Origin: Cenococcum geophilum 1.58
Lineage: Eukaryota; Ascomycota; Dothideomycetes; Gloniales; Gloniaceae
Length of the DNA: 64,000 bases
NCBI GenBank assembly: GCA_001692895.1
Contig: KV748276.1
Location: forward strand, 2,137 to 66,136
Reading direction: 5' to 3'
Positions 23,401-35,471 of the stretch are shown here, one piece after another. Below the pieces are notes generated by a model. It did no database searches, was not told the DNA's origin, and saw only the letters and a list, made by a program, of their open reading frames with translations. Numbering within the stretch: the stretch's first letter is position 1; each line of letters opens with the position of its first letter. Position numbers and translations under genes: made by a program.

Positions 23401-24600
23401 TAATAAGTTTCTTACAATAGCAAAACTTCATCTTAATAATTGTTAAATATTTAGGCTTAAAGCGGTATTAGGATATAGACGTTGCGGTATAAAGATCGTC
23501 CACTAGTTATTAGACAATCCTAAACTCCTAAAGTATATTAATATAATCTATAGCCCTATTAGTGAGTAGATATTAACGGGAATTTCTAAGAATAAAGATA
23601 GGCCGGTATTTATACTTAACGGAGTAGTAAATAGATCTTATAATAATTCTCTAAAGCGCTGGTATTATTCTATACTTATAGTACAGACTAGAATAAATAA
23701 GGGCAAAGAGGAGATAAGGATAGTCTAGTATTTATTACCAAAGGTAGTTATTACGCGTGCGTTAGATAAGGCTAAAAGAAATAGGTAGTTACTAAGATGT
23801 AGTTTCGCGTTTATTAGTTATAAAAAGGATAGGTAGTGTAAAGAAGTCCTTAAAGCCATTAAGAATTATATGCTGATAGATAGAATATATATACTAATCT
23901 AGCTATATAATGCATATTCATTTCCCTATAGTAGACTTTCTTTAATAACTAGATACTCGAATTTATAAAGCATACCTTAAGTGGCCCTAATAAAAACGAT
24001 AACGTTTACACTCCTAAAAACGGGCCTTGGTTAGTTAATGTTTTAGGTAGATATTACGCCTCCAGCCTTAAACCACGGCTTCTTTAGCAGCAATTTTTAA
24101 ATTCTAGTTATTAGCCCATTAGGTTATACAGGGACTAAGTTTATTAATCCGGAAATTATAAGATGCGCTATAAATAGAACTTAAGCTAGAAATAAAACTT
24201 TAGGCTAAAAAGAATAGTACTATTACCACCGATTCTTCCGCCTAGTAGGCTGCCCCCGTTTCTTCTATATAATAGGCTAAGCCTTTAATTTTAAATAGTA
24301 ATGCCCCTATAGTGATCTAAGACTTTTTATTAGAAAGCTATCTTTAATCTAGTCCTATAGAAGATTTTATTTCCCTTTTAGGTTAGTAAGTAGCGCGTCT
24401 TCCTCTTTAATAAATTTTATTCTAGACTTTAGCCCTTAGGGCTTTAGCTCCTAGGGCTGCTTAACTAGGTTAAAAGGTAAAGGGAATTATTAAGGAAGGA
24501 TATTTAGTATATATAACTTATCTTTTTAGCGCCTAAAAGCTGCTTAGATTAAAATTTCTTCCGAATTAGCATTTAAGGCGGCTCCTAGTATTGCTTTATT
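20462..24600 (+). pseudogene. long unidentified RIP-decayed coding region
   Basis: The frame starting at 20462 stays protein-like to about 23940, closed only by TAA, TAG and a few TGA codons at places where Gln or Arg would fit. Protein-like runs include KREEILERVNKRLRDNRLNE (about 21740), CVQGCSYTDY (about 22020) and a hydrophobic stretch around 22290-22360. At 22793 and 22928 a block of 45 codons is repeated in tandem (both hold INK...PI...LNSSSSI). From about 24165 a second frame takes over (ending near 24540), which could be an exon change or a frameshift. I do not recognise the family. The evidence is frame persistence, so other readings remain possible. Confidence 0.4.
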
Positions 24601-27066
24601 AGAGTTAGAGCTAGAGGCGGCGCTTAGTAGTAGTTTTTAGGTATGGAGGCGATTATATATAGGGGATGCAACCTACTTACGATAATTGCTAGTAAGCGCA
24701 GTGCTTTAGTTAAACGCATACGTGGATAAAATTAAAGGGGAATAGTAAGACCGCTAGAAATAATGCTTTGTAGTACGCTTTGCCTTTAATTAACTAGTAA
24801 TAGGGGTTAGTAATCCTTATCGCCCTATATACCCGCGGGCCTTATTATCCTTATTGCTACTACTACTATTACTGTCCCTAGAGTTATTATTATCCGTATC
24901 GTCACTATTATTACTTCCATTGCTGTAGTTCCCGGCCTTACCTTTGTCTATAACGTTCTCGCCATCCTTATTATTACTTTCTTTAGTTAAGCCGTTTACA
25001 AGATTATCTAGAATATAATTATAATAGTTATTAGCCCTATATTTTAGTGGTCTAGTATTATAAGGAGACATATAGTGCTAGGGGGAGGCGCTAGTGGGCC
25101 GCGTAGTAGAGACCGCTCGCTCCTTAATACCGTTATAGTTATTAAGGCTAAGAGTAGAAAAGCCAGAAGGCGTGGTCCTCTAAAAAGCAGGTAACCTTTA
25201 TTACTTCCTAAGTTATATATTCTCGCTACTCTCACTAATAGAAGTATTGGAGATATAATTAATGCTGCCTAGTTAATTAAGCTAATTAGACCTCCGCTTC
25301 TTTAACTTCTTAGCTCCTAAAGACTCTTAGCTAGTAGCTACTAATATCCTAAGCTCTTACCTAAACTATAGAGCAGTTCCGATACAACGCCCCTTAGCTA
25401 AATTATCTGTTTAATTGCTGTTTAGTGTTAAGGGTGTAGTACAATTATACGTAGGTACGCGTACCTCCTCTTCCAGCGCTTCTAATAAAGGTAGCTCTTT
25501 ATTATCTTTATTGCCCTTACTATTACTATTATTACTATTATCTACTAATTATTAAATAAGCCATTATAAATTAAAAGGGGAAGCGTATACCTAATCTATA
25601 AGGTATTAGTTAATTATCGGCTTTATTAGCTTTGTCGTTAGCATTACTAGCTTTATCGCCCTTAGTTTCCAAGTCTAGATCGGCTGTATCGTCTTTAATA
25701 ACTATTGGATTTGCTGCTAGTCGTTAAAACTATATATTTGAAACTGCTAAGGAAAGAGGAAGAGTAGTGGGGTAATTACTGAGATAATTACCTTAATTAC
25801 TTCTTCTAGAGACTTAACTGTCATTTCCATCCCTATAGAAATCTTCTTTATTATCCTCGTTATCCTTATTATTCTTGCCATCCTCATAATACTTATTATT
25901 AGCTTTCTTATAATTATATATAGGGTCTATAGGCGCTTTATTAGACGGAATATCTAAATTAAGGCCCTAGGTAGAATAATATACCGCTAAGTGCCTAAGC
26001 TTATAATGCTTCTTAACTTTTTAAGGGGAAAAGAGGTACTCCCCTACTCCTCCTTTTAGGCTTACTACTCGCGCTTTTCTTAGGGGCCGTAATTATATAG
26101 TACTAAGATAAAGCTGTTAATTTTCTAGGGGGACTAGTATAGAAATTATTCTTATTAAGTAAAATTTTAGGAGGAATACAAAATAAAGACTAAGGTAGTG
26201 CCAACGTTGTTATTATTAAAGTTACTATTATTTTATGGCTTTTAAAAGCTTTAAGGGGGAATTAAAGGTCTTTTTAAGTGTACGTTAGTCCTCCCTTTAC
26301 CGCTAGCACTCGCCTATTACCCCTTACCCTTTACCTTTTACCCGGGTTTCTTATTAAATTAAAGCATTTAATATATGCGCCTCCGGTATAAACTAGGGTT
26401 AATTACCGTTTATAGGGTATAAAGGTTTATAAGGGCTTAAATTCCTAGCACCTAATTAANACCCTTAGCAAATTNNNATTNAACCNTATCCGCCCNTCTA
26501 AGCTAGNATATTTAGCTNTAACANAGNTATNNCATCTAGCCCCTTATTAGGAGGTTAGTGGCTTAAGTTCTCTACCCTTGTTCCTTAGTAAAGGGCAGTG
26601 TTAATATATCTATTTACTTCCTAATAATACTAATCTAGCTAATCTTCTGCGCCGCTTATATTAACAGGATATAAAACCCCGCTTATATGTACGTGTTACG
26701 AGCTATCTATAACGGAAGAAGGTAGTGTTATTATTGGTAGCGGGCGGGGTTCTCTAATGCTAACTACCTAGTAACGGATACACCTGCCGCTTATACGGTG
26801 ATTATGTATAAATATATAAATACGCTAGGTAAAGGACTGTATAGGGTACTGTATAAGGTACTATATAATGCTCGCCCTCCTAATATAGCTAGCTAGTATT
26901 AGAGATTCCTTTATAGTTATACCGTAGTGCTATAGATCTATTATGCGCCTAAAAGCTATAACCTTCTAATTTTAATCTAGGTGGTTCCCACCATAGCCCC
27001 ATAGCTTAAAAGGCTAGATTATTAATCTTTTACCGCTTTACTGCTAAGCAGTTAAGCAGAGCTAAT
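24601..27066. other. mutated AT-rich DNA with low-complexity runs
   Basis: There are stretches of trinucleotide-like ATT/TTA low complexity (about 24840-24980 and 25500-25560), and a cluster of ambiguous bases at 26460-26532 suggesting an assembly weak spot. A minus-strand open frame at 24817-25071 is Asn/Ser/Asp-rich and is best explained by the low complexity. Confidence 0.4.
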
Positions 27067-27078
27067 AACCCCTTAGCC

Positions 27079-29183
27079 GACACATGCAACCTTACCAAAA
27101 GGTAGCGCTACACTCCAAAACTTACGCATACCCATCTTACCATCAAAAACAATCGATTTTCTAACTTTCAAGACCTAATTCCTACTGCCTAGCGAGCTAG
27201 AGGTGGATTTATTTGTCGTCTTACCCCCTTTTCCCAACAGAAAAATTTCTTTAAGGGTGGCCCTAGCTTATAAGCGAGGCACGGACAGGAACACCAAAAC
27301 TATTACCACTACCACCAATACCAAAACTACAAAATAGGGGCTAGTTTCTCTACTACCTCTTAGCCTAATCTCCCCAGAAATCTTCTAGTAGGATTAGTAA
27401 GGAGAAAGGGTATAAGGATAGTAGGAAACCCCCTAGAAAATGCCGAAGCCAAAGCCTAGTAGGCAAAAAAAAACCTCCTTTAGAAATAAGTGATCATCAG
27501 TCTGATATATTCACCTTTTCTCTCCCCCTCTTCTTCTTCTTCTGGCCTATTTAGGGCAGGAGAAAAAAGAGGACATCCTCAGTCTTCTCCTGAAAACGAA
27601 AACCAAAACCAAACCAAAACCTGCAAAAAAGATAACAAAATCGACGACTACTACGGATAGTATCCTAGCATACATTTCCCTCCCCTTTCTCCAAAACAAC
27701 ACCTACAAAAAGCTCTAGAAAGCCTAACTCAGGCCTATAAAGGGCTAGAAGAAGAAGAAAAAAGAAGAAAAGAACAAGTAAACAGCTAGAAGACTACACA
27801 CGGAGTATCCTAGCAGGGAAACCCCTTTATACAAGGAAAAGAAAGGCAAAAGATGTCCTACAAGGACTAGTAGAAGAAGTAAGAGCTCTCCGTAAGGAGG
27901 TAGCTCCTACGAAAGAAACTTACGCAGAGAGGCTAAAGAAGGCCCTCCTTCTTCGTCCTCCCTACCCTCCTCATCATCATTACCACCACTACCTTCTACC
28001 CCTTCTAGTAGATTTACTTCTACTAGAAGTAGAAAAAGCAGCTACAAGAAAGAAAGCTAGTCCTAATTACAGACGAAAAGGACCAACCTCTAGATACCTT
28101 CTCTATACGGAACAAAGTCAACCAACTATTTGTATCAAACTACAAGTAGAAAAGCCAGTACTAGCGTCTATAGCTAGAACTAAAGGAAAACAAAATATTC
28201 TCCTTACGACTACGGAAGAGTATAATGCGGATTTCTAATTAAATATAAGGAAATCTGGCATAACTGCTTTACCTTTCAAAGAGAACAAAAACTAGAACCA
28301 TGGGTTCAAATTATAGCCCATGGGGTTCCTACCCTACCTTTCCTAGGAGAAGGAGGCTCTAAGCTTCTAAAAGAAGAAATTGAGACTTTAATCCTATAAG
28401 GATACAAGGACTACCTAGATGGATCTCATCTAGTGTAAAAAGACACGATCCACAGACCAGATTTGGCTCTATAGTTTTTACTATAGAGAACGAAGAAAAA
28501 AGACAAGAAATCCTTAAGCAAAAAGAGATATCAATGCAGGTACAGCTACTAAGGTAGTAAAATACCTGAAGTCTCTCCTACTACACAAGTGTAAGCTGCC
28601 AAAATTTTGCCATATAGGAGACAGGTGCTCTACTAGAGCCTGCAGATACTGTGCAGCTGCACATTTATCTAAAGACCATTCCTGTTCTACCTGTATAATA
28701 ACAGGCAAGCCTTGCCAGCATACCACCCCTCTTTGCATTAATTGTAAAGAAAAACACTTTGCTAATAGTAAAGACTGCGAGACTCTTAAAGCNGCTAAAN
28801 TAGTACGCGAAGAAGATTCTATGGAAGAATAAAANAGATAGGATTCTAGAAGGAGGCAACTCCTACTAGGCTCTTAAAAAGATATTAGAGAGCAAAAGAA
28901 CAGAAATAAATTGCAAAAGGACAGGGACAGGGGTTAGGATTTCTTATAGTTTTTCTCACCATTTTCTCATTCCCTAGTAGTTGTAGTATCTTAGTATTTT
29001 ACTAGGAAACTATAAACTCCTAATTTAGGGGTTTATAAACTACTAGGATATAGCTACTAGTACATATTAAGTTGCCTAGAAAGGATTTATGTATATAGAA
29101 CTATAGCGCCATAGCCTAGAGGCTGCATGCGCAGTATTGTACGTAGTATAATACAATCGGATAAAAAATAAAATAAAATAAAA
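27079..29183 (+). mobile_element. ORF1-only LINE derivative, copy B
   Basis: Flanked by the 12-bp duplication AACCCCTTAGCC (27067-27078 and 29184-29195), with an A-rich tail of ATAAAA units. It has the same layout as copy A: leader, ORF1 remnant, a jump to the last codons of ORF2, then the 3' end. Its leader is about 70 bp longer and starts GACACATGCAACC, so it is the more complete of the two. There is no reverse transcriptase region. Confidence 0.87.
27440..28832 (+). pseudogene. LINE ORF1 (gag-like, zinc knuckle) remnant, copy B
   Basis: It begins M-P-K-P-K-P-S-R, as copy A does with small differences. The Glu-rich coil is shorter than in copy A (an interrupted GAAGAA run near 27750). The first knuckle keeps the His that copy A lost (CHIGDRC), but its reading frame is disturbed by small indels. 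The later knuckle CINC...KHFANSKDC is preserved. ORF1 products of LINEs coat the element RNA; this one is broken by indels and stops. Confidence 0.7.
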
Positions 29184-29195
29184 AACCCCTTAGCC

Positions 29196-30186
29196 CTAAA
29201 CTAGTAGATTAAACAATGTCTCCGAAATATCCGTGGTAATATAACTATACCGCTAGGTAGGTATATATAGCTACCTAGGCAACACTCTATATAATGTCCG
29301 TTTAAATAATACCTAACACAGCCCTATATAGGGTAGTCGCTTAAATTAGTAACGTCTAGCTGCTTTTCCACTGGGTAGCCTAGTAGGTATACTAGCCGTA
29401 ATATAGGTGGCTTTAGCTATTGGTAAATACTAAAGCGGGTCGTCTAACTAACAGCATATTATAGGTAAGAAAACAGCGTATAGGTTAGCTAAAATAAGTA
29501 CGACGTAAGCTCGCTTAAGCCCTTAAGGGGGCGGATATAGCACACCTGTCCCTCCCTGCCTTAGAAGGAGATATGCGGTAGAGTTAAATAAGACAATAGT
29601 GCTAACGCGGCTAGTAACTATAGAATTTCCCTAACCCCCTTCCTATGGGACGGTTGCGGACCACCGCCATCTAAAAGGTAAAAGGAGAGAGGGTATATAT
29701 AAGAGAGAGGACAGAATTATAAGGATATAGACGCGCTTAGCGGACAGAGGCGGCGCTAAAAGAGCTTAATAAAAATTAAAGCCATTGGCTCCAGAGGCGG
29801 GAATTAGGAGAGGAGGCTAAGACCGTCTATATATTACCGTAGAATGGAAACTCGCCTATTGGAAAGGCCGCAGTTAACTATATTAATTATTAGTCTAAAA
29901 TATAGGGGAATAAAGCAATAAGCGGGCTAGACTTATATACGTATTAGCGCTAAAGGGATAGCAGAAATACCTTAATATGACTATACTAGGGACTAGTAGC
30001 AAGAAGAGGAGGAGGCGCAGTATTAGAAGAAAGGAAAGATAGAGGATGAGAGGAAAAGTAGTAAGAGAAATGGCCTTTTATAGTTAAGGTTAAGGGGCAG
30101 TCTTAGCTTGGCCGGGGTCAATAAGTGAGGGCGCCTTGCCTGTAAAGGAAGCCTCCATTTCCTGATGCAGTTTCCTACACAATAAA
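29196..30186. other. moderately mutated DNA between LINE copy B and the Gypsy nest
   Basis: Less AT-rich than its neighbours in places (for example 29500-29680 and 30095-30175), yet no continuous frame, knuckle or terminal repeat could be found. The right edge at about 30187 is where homology to the Gypsy copy at 55744-61697 begins abruptly. Confidence 0.4.
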
Positions 30187-30951
30187 ATAACTTAAAATAC
30201 TACTTACCCTATAAATATATATATAACTATTTAAATTTAATATAATACAAATTGCCCTTACTATAAACCTTAAACTAATATAATAAAGTTATAACTACTA
30301 ATTATGGTAAAGAATATAAAAATAATATATTAAAACCCCTTAAAATTTATATAGTATAAGCTATACCCTTTTATTTATTAGCAAGAAAATAAAACTATAA
30401 AATCTTTACTATAATACTAGAAGATATTAAAAAGGCGTTAAAACTAGGGCAATATATTAACCCCTAACCTCTTATACCTAATAAATATTATAATCTAATT
30501 AATATATTTAAGAAATAATTTATAAACTAACTACCCCTATATTAAGATAAGCACGGTTTTAAAATAGAACTTAAACCTAATATAACGCTAAAGTTTAGCC
30601 TGTTATATGGTATGTTATAAAAAGAGCTACTTATAATATAATAATACCTTAAATAATACCTAGAGAAAGGATTTATTCACCCTAGTTAATTACTATTTAC
30701 CTTACCTATATTATTTATTAAAAAACCTAAAGGGGGCTTAAGGTTCTATATTAATTATTAAGCCCTAAATATAATTATAATTTAAAACTAATATCCAATT
30801 CCTCTACTTTAAGAAACGCTTAACTGTTTAGTAAAAGTATAATATTTTTTAAAGCTTAATATAGTTACTACCTTTAATTAAATCCGTATTTATAAAGGAG
30901 GTAAGAAGTATATGGCTTTCTATATATAATAGGGACTTTTTAAATACCTAG

Positions 30952-31221
30952 TGTTTGTACCAACTTAATGGTACAGGCGAGTCGTGTCTAGGGGCACGAA
31001 ATACGTATAGTATCGTATGCTCTTTTAGACGGTGGTGACTGTCGATTGTATGAAGCAGACTACGTGGTCTATATACTAATGCACCTCCCCCTGATTAGTC
31101 AGTGCTTCATAAGTGCACCAGACGCGTAAGCGAGTGGTTGGTGCACTGAACGCGTAAACGCGTACCTGGTGTACCGAACGCGTAAGCACGCGGTTGGTAC
31201 AGCAGGTGCTGTAATTATACA
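30952..31221. repeat. solo LTR inserted in Gypsy copy 1
   Basis: It starts TGTTTGTACC, ends ATTATACA and is flanked by CCTAG (30947-30951 and 31222-31226). The full-length Gypsy copy has the uninterrupted site. It is GC-balanced, so younger than its host. It contains three 28-bp tandem repeats (31113-31196). Family unassigned; no internal region remains. Confidence 0.88.
31113..31196. repeat. three 28-bp tandem repeats inside the solo LTR
   Basis: Units start at 31113, 31141 and 31169 and each follows GTGCACNNNACGCGTAA then a GGTTG- or CCTG-type end; a fourth begins with GTAC. Each unit holds an ACGCGTAA core. Such arrays in LTRs are often promoter or enhancer elements; that role is inferred here. 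Confidence 0.85.
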
Positions 31222-31558
31222 CCTAGTAATACCATTTAGTATAAAAAACGGTCCTAGTACGTTTTAGTAATATATTAATAATATAAATTCCTTCTTCTTT
31301 AGCTAGATGTTTTCTTCTTTAAGCTTAAGTAGTACTTTAAACTCTATTCCCTTTAGCTTATTAGCTTCTTCTCACTCTAGCCTCTTTAATCCTACTATAA
31401 TAAACCATATATAGAGCTCTCAACTATAAGCTGACGCCCAAAAAGCCGCAACAGCAGCGAAACCAGCCCAAAAACCACTTAATAAAGCAACCCGATATCG
31501 GAATCCTATTCCCCGCACCGAGAAACCCCATAAAACCACGCCGCCCCCCATCTAGAGC

Positions 31559-33055
31559 ATGGGGGACGACGGAGGGGCGCAGGCTCCCCGCCGGAGTCGC
31601 GAGAGTCGCGACGCGCGGGAGCCGAACCACGAACCAGGTGGGCAACAACGCGAAAAGGACAGCTGCCAGCAATGGCAAAAACTAAAGGAAACACTTGAAC
31701 AAATCAAAGACGATCTCACAAAAGAGGAGGAAGAAACTCCACGGCACCAGATACTTGCCTCCGTTCAAGAGGCAATACAGCACATCAAAGCCCTCTCAAC
31801 GCGTCCAGTCCCCCAGACAACCCAAGAACAAGAGACTAAGGCCCAGCTCAACCGAATTGAAGCTGGTATCAAGAAAATCCAAACAGAAACGCGTAAAGGA
31901 GGACCCCCAGGCCTGGGAGTTCCCCCAGTACAGGTCCAAACATGGGCAGCCGTCGCTGCGCAGGCGGCCCGCACGGTAAACGCAGTCGCGGCACCACAGA
32001 GAGCGAGTGTACGCGTCCGGCTTGAGGAGCCCCAGGGCCACGAACCAGGGGAGCTTCTCAAGACCATTCAGAGAACAATACCAAGCGCATACGCCGTACG
32101 CACCCTCAACAGTGGGGACGTAGATGTCTACATCCCCTCCCAAACAACAAAGGACTAAATCCTAAACGGGCCAGACGCGCCAGGACTCAGGATACTAAGG
32201 AAAGATTATCTCCTAGAAGTACCGGGAGTCCCGCTTAAGACTCCAATCAACAGCGGAAGAGACGCAGACAATTCGGAATTAACTCAATCCATTTGTGAAG
32301 CCACGAAGCGCCTCGTGCCTGGGATAGCCATTAGCCGGATCCGATGGCTACACGACCCCGAAGCGCAGGCGAAACGCCAGGCAAACTCCAGCAACGCCCA
32401 GAGAGAACCTGAGAAGACCAGGGGAACAATTATAATTGGCGTCCCAACCCAAGCAATTCAGCAAAAGATCGTGAAAAGCGGGATAGTCATTGAATCCCAG
32501 CTTTTTGAGACTAGGCTATTTGAGAATAGCGTGATTATAAAGCAATGCTACCGCTGCAATCAATGGGGGCATACACAAAGCGCATGCGGAAAGCAAATAA
32601 AATGTGGGCAATGTGCGGGACCACATAACACCACAGATTGCCCTTAGGAAAGGGTATCCTGTATTAACTGCGGCAAAGCCCACAAAGCATGGCAAAGAAA
32701 AGAGTGCAGGACCTTTCAAAGCTACCTTGAAGGTATCCAAACAAAGAGGATGGCCCTCTTAACGCAGTCGCTCCGCATGCGAGAAGCCGCAGAAACAACA
32801 TACCAACCCTCAATACCAGGAAACCTCACAATCAGCACTAATAAGAAAAGAGGACGGGAAATGTCTTACCCAGGGACCCAAGAACAACCACTAAAACGGG
32901 GACCAGGCAAACCATCTTTTATTGAAATAGCAAGCAGAGATAGATCACAATCAAGGCTCCGGCTTCGCGCCAACAGAGCAATGACAGTTAATAGCGAAAA
33001 CGACGAGGAACAGGACACAGACATGGATGAGCCCACACCCACTTCAAATGAGTAA
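31559..33055 (+). pseudogene. Tad1-like LINE ORF1 (gag-like RNA-binding protein), two in-frame stops
   Basis: 498 codons in one frame. The N-terminal part is rich in Arg and charged residues with coiled-coil character (about residues 35-110), then an Ala-rich stretch (about 125-150). Three zinc knuckles follow: CYRCNQWGHTQSAC (residues 330-343), CGQCAGPHNTTDC (349-361) and CINCGKAHKAWQRKEC (368-383). The product would bind element RNA. Two stops interrupt the frame, TAA at 32156 and TAG at 32645, the latter between knuckles two and three. TAG fits CAG changed by one C-to-T step in a CA context and TAA fits CAA likewise, as RIP would do. The rest of the frame is open, so damage is light. The start is the first ATG after the GC-rich leader. 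The stop overlaps the ORF2 start in ATGAGTAA (33048-33055). Confidence 0.87.
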
Positions 33056-35471
33056 GTGTACAATCATCCAGTATAACTGCGGAAATGCAAACCAAGGGGC
33101 GTGTCGCCCCTTCTTCGACAGCGTCACGCCGGCGGACCACCAGGTCCTCGCAATTCAGGAGCCGGCATATAACAGATACACCAAATCAACATACTGCCCT
33201 AGGGGATTCACACTCACATACGACGCTCTCCCCACAACAAAGGTCTGCTTTATGATCAGCCGGAATATTGACGCCGCGCATTGGAAGCGCAGACAGTACG
33301 GCCCCTTTACCGCAGCCCTCTGGGTACGCCTAAAGGGGCTAGAGGCCACAATTATCAATGTCTACAACCCGCGCGAAGATGGCCCTCAGATTAGGGCATG
33401 GCCTGAGGTTAACATGGCTATTGAGGAAGCCAAGGGAGAAATCATACTCTTAGGTGACTTTAACGCCCACCACCCGATGTGGGGCGGAAAGTATGTAGCC
33501 AGCGAAGAGCAGGCGGAACGCCTTCTGGCCGAAACCGATGCTAGAGGCCTAGTACTCGCCACACCAAAAGGAGAGCCTACATGGAAAAGAGGGCAACAGG
33601 AGAGTGTGATAGACCTCACGTTTATATCACCAGATCTATACAGAAAAGTCAACTTCTGTGGTACAGTTGAGGAATGGGCCCTCACAAGAGACCATATACC
33701 GATCCGCATCCAAATCGATAACGCCGGCTGTCCGCCAGCGGAACGCCAGCGCCTCGCCCTCAAGAAGCTAAACTCACAGGGCTTTCTCCAAAGCATCCAG
33801 GAGCTTAACTGGACCACATCTGAAGACCCCTTTCAAGCCCTTCAGGAAGGGATTAAGCAAGCACTTAAAGAACATTGCCCACAAGCACAGCCTAGCCGGC
33901 AGGCCCGTCGAGAATGGTCGCCACAGGCCACACAGCTCCACGCCGGCGCCCGACAGGCGCGACGACAGCTCCAAGCTTACAACAACCCCGAGGACCACCA
34001 AAGATATTTAGCATTAAACAATCAACTGCAAAAAGAGACTAGGAGAGTCAGTCGTGATAACTGGAGACGCTTTGTTCATGAACTCACCAAAGACCAGTCA
34101 AAACCATATAACAAGGGACTTTGGACTCTATCAAAATGGAGCAGAAAAGCAAGCGTAGCGAAGGCGGACCTCCATCTACCAGACCTTAGGAGGTCTACCG
34201 AGGATCCCTTAACAGACAATAATATCACAAAGGCTGATATCCTTGCAGCCAAGTTCTTTCCTAAAACTGGAACAGCAGACCTCAGCGACATGGAGACAAT
34301 AAGGGAACAAAATGTGCTCAATATTAGCCCCACCATATCAACAGAAGAAATCGGTAAGCTTATTAGGAGTCTTCCAAATGGAAAAGCCCCAGGGCCAGAT
34401 GGCATACCAAACGAGGTCCTCAAAGTGGTCGCCCCAGTTATTGCAAAAGATTTAGCAGAAGCAGCCAGTCATTGCTTTGCCAGCGGAATAATACCAGAAA
34501 GCCTTAAAGAATCCATAACTGTGGTGTTACGTAAAGAAGGAAAGAAAGACTACTCTCTCCCAGGCAGCTACAGACCAATTGCCCTCGAAAACACGCTAGC
34601 AAAAGTCCTAGAAAAGCACGTAGCCAACATTATATCTGAGGCTGCGGAGGAGCATGNGCTACTCCCTTGGAACCAGATGGGAGCAAGGCGTAAACGATCC
34701 ACACTGTCAGCGGTAGGACTGCTTAGCTCTTGCGTACAGACGGCGTGGCGAACGCGCCGCGGGTGTGTGGTGTCAATGCTAAGCCTAGACTTAGCAGGGG
34801 TATTCGACAACGTCTCCCATGAAAGGCTCCTCCACATCCTAAAAAGAAAAGGCTTTCCAAAGTGGCTCACAGACTTCGTACAAAGCTTCCTAACAGCACG
34901 TAAAACCCGCATTAAGTTCACAGGATACGAGAGCAACTGGATTCAGACACAGACAGGCATCCCCCAGGGGTCACCCTTATCACCAATCTTATTCCTCTTT
35001 TTCATATCAGAGCTGTTAGAGGAATTCCAGCGCCCCGACAGCGGCACGCTGGGGTTTGGCTTCGTAGACGACACAAACCTCATCACCTGGGGGGACTCCG
35101 CGGCAGAGAACTGTCGACGATTGGAGGCCGCCCACAACTGCTGCGCTGCATGGGCAAATCGACACGGGGCGGCGTTCGCCCCTGAGAAGTACCAGCTTAT
35201 GCACTTCACAAGGCGACGGCGCCACGCCATCGCAGACCTTGCGTCCACCGTGCGTATCGCCGGCTGCGAGACAGCCCCCCAGAAAACCAGCATGCGAGTC
35301 CTAGGGATCTGGGTAGACCCCAAGCTCCAATGGAAAGAACAGGTCAAAAAGGCCGCGAGTAAGGGCTCAGCAGCCTTCGAAGCGATGTCAAGGATCACCG
35401 CGTCTACATGGGGCCCATCAATGCGCCGCTCACGCCTCCTATATACAGCCACCGTCCGACCAGCGATGCTG

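Noticed and set aside
20462-24600. DUF3723, helicase-type or Starship-related gene
   Set aside because: Some stretches felt familiar, but I could not place a diagnostic motif, so no family was claimed and no captain recombinase was seen.
24817-25235. Asn/Ser-rich minus-strand frames as a transcription factor
   Set aside because: The reading comes from an ATT/TTA low-complexity run; no DNA-binding motif was found.
28514-28859. Minus-strand open frames opposite the LINE ORF1
   Set aside because: They are shadows of the plus-strand zinc-knuckle region.
31424-32740. Minus-strand open frames in the Tad1-like LINE
   Set aside because: GC-rich shadow frames of ORF1; the plus strand has the knuckles and the matching ORF overlap.
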